Assembly (NCBI GenBank): GCA_035528905.1
Contig: DATKXU010000017.1
Location: 1-10,133, forward strand
Direction of reading: 5' to 3'
Length of the DNA: 10,133 nt
Origin: DATKXU01 sp035528905
GTDB lineage: Bacteria; Armatimonadota; UBA5829; DTJY01
Positions 6,156-10,133 of the stretch are shown here, piece after piece; positions within the stretch are counted from its first letter, which is position 1; every line of letters begins with the position of its first letter. A program made the translations under genes and the position numbers. A model generated the notes under the pieces. It saw nothing but the letters and a program-made list of their open reading frames with translations, did no database searches and had not been told where the DNA came from.

Positions 6156-8138
6156 CTATTTCGCTACCGGAAACACCGAAATCCTCAGGCGCGCGGCGCC
6201 CATCGGGATCAGCGTGACTTCCTCGACCGGCTCATTGGTGACGAGGGGACTCTTTGGCACCGGTCCAGGGCAGTTGAGCACCAGCGTCCACTCCGGGACC
6301 TTCCTGGCCTTCGCGGTAAGGACAATCGGAGACGTGTCCGGCGCAAACGGCTGAGCCGAGACCGCCGTCCGCTTCGTGATCTTGAAGGATTTCGCCGGCT
6401 TCTCCGGATTCAATACCAGCGCGTAGTTCCACGGCGTCGTCGGAAGCAGTTCCATCTCCGGCCACTCGTCGGTTCCGGCGAACTTGACCCACTTCTCGCC
6501 GATCTTGAGCGAGTAGGTCAGCGGGCCGCGGCTTACTGAGACTCCATCGTTTTGCTTCGCCCAGGTCGTGACCTTGAACTCCATCGGCAGCTCGAGGCTC
6601 ACGGTGTCGCCGTCTTTCCACACGCGGTCTATGACGACGTAGGAAAGCGGCTTCGCCTTGACGCGGAGGTGCTTGCCGTTCACCGCGACCCTGGCCTTCT
6701 CGCACCAGCGCGGGATTCTCAGCATCAGCGGGAACTTCACGTCCCTCGGAGTGTGCAGGGCAAGCTTGACATGCTCCCCGAATGGGTAATCCGTGTCCTC
6801 CACGATCTTGACAGTCGTGCCATCGCCGACTTTCGCCTTGACTTCGCATGCCGCGTAGAGCACGGCCGCCAGGCCGTTGCCTCTCACAGCCAGCCAGAGA
6901 TGCTCGGCGTAGTAGGGCCATCCCTGGCCGACGTTGTGCTGGCAGCACCGGTAGCCGTCGGTTGGAGAGTAGGCCACCATCATTCCGCCGTTCTCGTAGC
7001 AGTGCGTGCCTTCCTTGTCGCACATGACGACGTTCGCCGCCGTGAGGTAATGAAGGCCCTTGAGGTTCGGCATCATCGAGGCGGGGAAGGAATTGAAGGC
7101 GATATCCTCGCACCGATCGGCGTACTTCGGATCGCCGGTTATGCGCAGCAGGGATTCGTCGCTGTACATGAACTCGACGATGCCGCAGGTCTCGGCGGCC
7201 TGCTCCGCGCCGGTCTTGCCCGGCCTGCAGTTCTCGTCGGCGGCGATCATCCCGCCGGGAAACTGGCCGTATTCGCCTGTCATTTCGTCGTAGCTGCGTT
7301 CCGTGGCTTCGAGATGCTTCTTATCCCGGGACTGCTGATAGAAGACCGCCGGCTCCCTGAAGCTCTGCGTGAAGTTGACGCCGTGGTAGGCGGGCTTGGG
7401 AATCTCGATTGTCCAGTCGTGCGTGCGCTCGTGAATGACCTTCGCCAGGTCGAGCAGCCATGGCTCGCCCGTCCTGTTGTAGAGCCAGTAGACGCTCTCC
7501 AGGTTATCGCCGGCGCGGATCTTCTGCCAGCTCCCACGGAGAAAGTCCTCCCTGGGCAAATCCAACTGGTAGCGGAAGTATTTCGTCATCAAATCTATGA
7601 CCCGCTTGTCGCCGGTCGCCTCGTAATGCGATTGGAGCGCGAAAAGCATCGGCATATTGGGCCAGGAATCGAGAGTCTGCTTGTTGCATGGAGGGCCGAA
7701 GTAGCCATCGGGCTGCTGGGATGCAATAGCTGCGTCGAGCCACCTCCTGGCCTTGACCTTGATCGCGCGGTTGTCCGTCACGTAGCCGAGGTCTGCGAGT
7801 CCCTTGATCCAGTACGGCAATTCTTCCCAGCCGACGCTGCGCGTGTCCCACCAGCCGCTGTTTTCATGGATGTATTGGCTCAATTTGCCCTCGTCCAGCC
7901 GGCCGGTCATGCCGTCCACCATGAGATCGAGCTGGCCTCGCAGCCAGCCTTTGGGGGCGATGGCGCCTATGGGCAGCTTTGCGAGCGGATTCGGAAGCAG
8001 CGGCGCGCGATTGAACACGTAGAAGTCGTTCACCCCATGCGTCGGAGGCGTGTCAGCGACGCAGACTTCCGCCCCGATTGACCCGGCGGCTGATGCCATG
8101 ATGATTCCTCCCAGGGCTAAGATGGTCCAGAGCTTCAT
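6156..8138 (-). CDS. Secreted DUF1680 glycosidase, GH127-like (beta-L-arabinofuranosidase type)
   Basis: A 660-residue protein with a signal peptide (M-K-L-W, hydrophobic core to about residue 20, cleavage near G-A-E). An (alpha/alpha)6-type catalytic domain follows at about residues 40-420 and a beta-sandwich C-terminal part to the end. In the characterised Bifidobacterium enzyme of GH127, zinc is bound by a Glu and three Cys, one of which is the nucleophile. The same set is seen here: E316-T-C318 and C398-C399 in Y-R-C-C-Q-H-N; E302 in A-A-D-E-N-C is a candidate acid/base. The exact sugar is not certain, as the DUF1680 group includes several GH families. The start ATG overlaps the TGA of the upstream DUF4380 gene by 4 bases (ATGA), with AAAGGAT upstream, so the two are translationally coupled. 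Confidence 0.85.
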   Translation of the reverse strand: MKLWTILALGGIIMASAAGSIGAEVCVADTPPTHGVNDFYVFNRAPLLPNPLAKLPIGAIAPKGWLRGQLDLMVDGMTGRLDEGKLSQYIHENSGWWDTRSVGWEELPYWIKGLADLGYVTDNRAIKVKARRWLDAAIASQQPDGYFGPPCNKQTLDSWPNMPMLFALQSHYEATGDKRVIDLMTKYFRYQLDLPREDFLRGSWQKIRAGDNLESVYWLYNRTGEPWLLDLAKVIHERTHDWTIEIPKPAYHGVNFTQSFREPAVFYQQSRDKKHLEATERSYDEMTGEYGQFPGGMIAADENCRPGKTGAEQAAETCGIVEFMYSDESLLRITGDPKYADRCEDIAFNSFPASMMPNLKGLHYLTAANVVMCDKEGTHCYENGGMMVAYSPTDGYRCCQHNVGQGWPYYAEHLWLAVRGNGLAAVLYAACEVKAKVGDGTTVKIVEDTDYPFGEHVKLALHTPRDVKFPLMLRIPRWCEKARVAVNGKHLRVKAKPLSYVVIDRVWKDGDTVSLELPMEFKVTTWAKQNDGVSVSRGPLTYSLKIGEKWVKFAGTDEWPEMELLPTTPWNYALVLNPEKPAKSFKITKRTAVSAQPFAPDTSPIVLTAKARKVPEWTLVLNCPGPVPKSPLVTNEPVEEVTLIPMGAARLRISVFPVAK

Positions 8139-9133
8139 TTTCCAATCCTTTCTAGTGCGTGAGACATGGCCGCATCGAGGTCGGCCTCGCTCTTGCCTGC
8201 TTTAACGTCTTTGAGTAAATACCAGTCCTCCACATGGGTTGTGCTCCCGCCCGGCTCGAGTTTCACCATGGGGCCGAGAGTCTCGATCTCCATGAAGTCG
8301 CCTGCTGTATATGTCTGGAGGTTGCATCCGAGGTCAGGATAGTTCGCGCCCTTGATGTACGGGAACTTCTTGATGAATAAGGTGTTTTTGCGAAGGTATC
8401 CTGCCCAGCCCTGCTTGTTCGCGGCGCCGATCTTGTCCGGCTCCGTCAGCTTGGAGTCGGTGCGGAGGGTGACGTACTTCTTGCCGAACGTCCAGCGCGT
8501 GTCGCTCAAGTCCGTATAGTGCCAGACTACCATCTGCCGCGCGGGGAGCAGCTTCTCGTCGTGCGAGATGTAAGGCTCGTTCGGAATGATCGTCATGCCG
8601 CCGCCGTTCATGATCGTCAGCCCCCAGGGAGCAAGCTCCACCGGCCAAAGCCCTCTGTTCGTCAGCTTGTGTGTGATGGTGACGTGGGTGCCGTTGCCAT
8701 CCAGCTTCACCAGCATCTCCTTCTCGATGTGGCTGTCTGGCTCGACTGGCTGGGTGAGCCGAACGCTGTCTCCGCCGACTACCTCCACCTTGACCGGGCT
8801 GTCGTCGGGCAGATAGGTCCTAGGCTTCGTCTCAGGCGAGTGCCACAGCCTGTGTCCGCCCCAGGGATGCCATTCGCCCGCCTCGGTCTTGACAACCGCA
8901 TCCGGCCCCATCTCCCCGAGGATGTTCTCGCCGCCGACGAACCTGTAGCATATGATCCTCGGCCCGATGTCGGACGTCGCGATTACCTCGACTGCGCCGT
9001 TTGCCAGCCTGTAGCAGTTTGGCTGATTGAAATAGGGGATCTTGTCAATCTTCACCTGCTGGGCTCCCGCGGCGGATGCGGTCGCAAAGAGCGCCAGCGC
9101 CGCCAGGAAAACGTGCATGCCGCTTGTCTGCAT
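8135..9133 (-). CDS. Secreted DUF4380 family protein
   Basis: A 332-residue protein with a signal peptide (about 25 residues, ending A-S-A-A-G-A before Q-Q-V). The mature part reads as a beta-sandwich of the galactose-mutarotase-like superfamily, as in DUF4380: N-G-A-V-E-V-I-A-T-S-D-I-G-P-R-I near the N-terminus, W-H-P-W-G-G-H-R-L-W-H-S-P-E at about residues 88-101, and A-P-W-G-L-T-I-M-N-G-G-G in the middle. Members are often beside glycan-degradation genes; no activity is firmly established as far as I know. The best start is ATG 9133, with GGAGG 7 bases upstream; ATG 9139 is only one base from that site. It is first in the - strand cluster, faces the divergent oxidoreductase and is coupled to the glycosidase through ATGA. 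Confidence 0.8.
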   Translation of the reverse strand: MQTSGMHVFLAALALFATASAAGAQQVKIDKIPYFNQPNCYRLANGAVEVIATSDIGPRIICYRFVGGENILGEMGPDAVVKTEAGEWHPWGGHRLWHSPETKPRTYLPDDSPVKVEVVGGDSVRLTQPVEPDSHIEKEMLVKLDGNGTHVTITHKLTNRGLWPVELAPWGLTIMNGGGMTIIPNEPYISHDEKLLPARQMVVWHYTDLSDTRWTFGKKYVTLRTDSKLTEPDKIGAANKQGWAGYLRKNTLFIKKFPYIKGANYPDLGCNLQTYTAGDFMEIETLGPMVKLEPGGSTTHVEDWYLLKDVKAGKSEADLDAAMSHALERIGK

Positions 9134-9216
9134 TCCCATTCCTCCGTTTGGTGATGAGCTAGCACTAGCAATTGTTCGGCAACGCCGCTCCCATCTCCTC
9201 CGCTCTCCTCCCGCGT

Positions 9217-9243
9217 TGTCGAGGGAAATCTTTTCCCTCGACA
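9217..9243. promoter_or_regulatory. Perfect 12-base inverted repeat, candidate operator
   Basis: TGTCGAGGGAAA (9217-9228) is mirrored exactly by TTTCCCTCGACA (9232-9243) around TCT. It is 21 bases upstream of the -35 box of the oxidoreductase gene and 84 bases upstream of the DUF4380 start, so one dimeric regulator bound here could act on both directions. Seen: the symmetry. Inferred: the role as operator. It could also form an RNA hairpin at the end of some antisense transcript. Confidence 0.5.
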
Positions 9244-9264
9244 GGCTTCACGCCCCGGCCCGTG

Positions 9265-9292
9265 TTGACAAAAGGAGCGGGCGCAGTCTAAT
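9265..9292 (+). promoter_or_regulatory. Sigma70-like promoter for the oxidoreductase gene
   Basis: A perfect -35 hexamer TTGACA (9265-9270) is followed after 16 bases by TCTAAT (9287-9292), five of six matches to the -10 consensus. The predicted transcript would start near 9299 and carry a leader of about 115 bases before the TTG start codon at 9415. Confidence 0.55.
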
Positions 9293-9414
9293 ATACGGTC
9301 GTGTCGCCTGCCGGTATTCCGCCCTGGACAGCGTCTCAATCCAGCACCGAGCCGTGTGGAAACGGGCAGCCGCGACTCGTTCCATCGTATCAGCGATAAA
9401 AGGGGGACAGACAG

Positions 9415-10133
9415 TTGGACAAGGTTCGAATCGGCTTTGTCGGCGTGGGCAATATGGGCCAGTGCGGCCATCTCAGGAACTACGTCACCCTGCCCGATTG
9501 CGAGGTGGTCGCCATCGCGGAACTGCGCGAGAATCTCGGCAGGCGCGTCGCCGAGCGATACGGGGTTCCGCGCACGTATAGGAGCCATGACGAGATGCTC
9601 GCCGCCGAGAAGCTCGATGGCATCGTGGCCTCTCAGCAGTACACTCGCCACGGCGTGATCGTGCCTGAGCTGCTCAAGGCCGGCGTGCCTATTCTGATGG
9701 AGAAGCCGCTTGCGGGAACCATCGAGGCCGGCGAGAGAATCCTGCGCGCCCTGGAGAAGAGCGGGACGTGGATCATGCTCGGCTATCACAAGCGGAGCGA
9801 TCCGGCCGTGATGTACGCCAAGGCGGAGATTGACCGGCTCAAGGCGTCCGGCGAGCTAGGAAACCTGCGCTACGTTCGCATCACAATGCCGCCCGGCGAA
9901 TGGATTCAGGGCGGATTCACCGAGCTGATCGCCAGCGACGAGCCTGTGCCCGATCTGGAGTCCGATCCTCCGCCGAGCGACATGGACGAGGCCGCATATC
10001 GGCAGTTCGACTGGCTGGTGAACTACTACGTCCATCAGCTCAATCTGCTGCGGCACTTGCTCGGCGAACCATACCGCGTATCTTACGCGGATCCTTCGGG
10101 AATCCTGCTGATCGGGCACACGGAAAGCGGCAT
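9415..10133 (+). CDS. Gfo/Idh/MocA family oxidoreductase (partial, runs off window end)
   Basis: The first 239 residues of an NAD(P)-dependent sugar or sugar-acid dehydrogenase; the gene continues beyond the window. The N-terminal Rossmann fold starts at once: I-G-F-V-G-V-G-N-M-G with the G-x-G-x-x-G dinucleotide motif at residues 10-15. The family E-K-P motif is at 96-98 (M-E-K-P-L-A-G), followed by G-Y-H-K-R-S-D-P near 123-130. Y-Y-V-H-Q-L-N-L near 204-211 holds the candidate catalytic His 207 of the C-terminal domain. No signal peptide, so cytoplasmic. The start is TTG at 9415, chosen because AGGGGGA lies 7 bases upstream and the Rossmann strand begins three residues later; there is no ATG before the motif. 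It is divergent from the glycan cluster and likely oxidises a sugar released by it. Confidence 0.9.
   Translation, partial: MDKVRIGFVGVGNMGQCGHLRNYVTLPDCEVVAIAELRENLGRRVAERYGVPRTYRSHDEMLAAEKLDGIVASQQYTRHGVIVPELLKAGVPILMEKPLAGTIEAGERILRALEKSGTWIMLGYHKRSDPAVMYAKAEIDRLKASGELGNLRYVRITMPPGEWIQGGFTELIASDEPVPDLESDPPPSDMDEAAYRQFDWLVNYYVHQLNLLRHLLGEPYRVSYADPSGILLIGHTESG

Noticed and set aside
6552..8081. A 509-codon + strand reading frame opposite the glycosidase
   Set aside because: It mirrors the GC-rich codons of the - strand gene, which has a signal peptide, catalytic motifs and coupled start; the + frame shows no recognisable domain.
9158..9169. GCTAG-CA-CTAGC palindrome near the DUF4380 start
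   Set aside because: Five-base arms are too short to separate from chance, and no -35/-10 pair fits around it on the - strand.
1..10133. CRISPR arrays, tRNA or rRNA genes, insertion sequences
   Set aside because: No regularly spaced repeats, cloverleaf, rRNA-like sequence, transposase or terminal inverted repeats with target duplications were seen.

Overview
The window suggests a moderately GC-rich, glycan-degrading bacterium of the Planctomycetota / Lentisphaerota / Armatimonadota type. The basis is family content: a formylglycine sulfatase, a DUF1680 (GH127-like) glycosidase, a DUF4380 protein, a DUF1537 sugar-acid kinase and a Gfo/Idh/MocA oxidoreductase lie together. This is an inference from gene families, not a phylogenetic placement.

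Left region (1 to about 3130, + strand, AT-richer; spot counts near 48% GC around 2000 against about 58-67% further right). It holds secreted or cell-envelope proteins of unknown pathway: a TPR-type protein (145-1449), a LolA-like fold protein (1745-2422) and a Spy/CpxP-like protein with a Cys/Gly metal-binding-type tail (2600-3130). Between and before them are two very cysteine-rich short reading frames (3-113, cut by the window edge, and 1450-1632). Their C-terminal cysteine spacing is alike, and each is followed by a near-identical ribosome-binding-site context. The second has no ATG and lies directly downstream of, and in frame with, the TGA stop of the TPR gene. These look like a repeated 'Cys-rich peptide + secreted protein' arrangement and are the least conventional part of the window. 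The 177 bases between 2423 and 2599 contain several inverted repeats, two of them mutually exclusive.

Right region (3246 to 9133, - strand, GC-rich). Four genes are read right to left: DUF4380 protein, GH127-like glycosidase (4-base ATGA overlap), then a 127-base gap holding a perfect 29-base palindrome, then sulfatase and sugar-acid kinase (20-base gap). A Gfo/Idh/MocA oxidoreductase (9415 to the window end, TTG start) is divergent. The 275-base divergent spacer has a sigma70-like promoter for the oxidoreductase and a perfect 12-base inverted repeat that may be an operator.

A working picture for the right half: secreted GH127-like and DUF4380 proteins act on an arabinose-like or related glycan, the sulfatase removes sulfate esters, the oxidoreductase oxidises the released sugar, and the kinase phosphorylates the resulting acid. 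No transporter or named regulator is inside the window. The left and right halves converge near 3131-3245, where the composition also changes.
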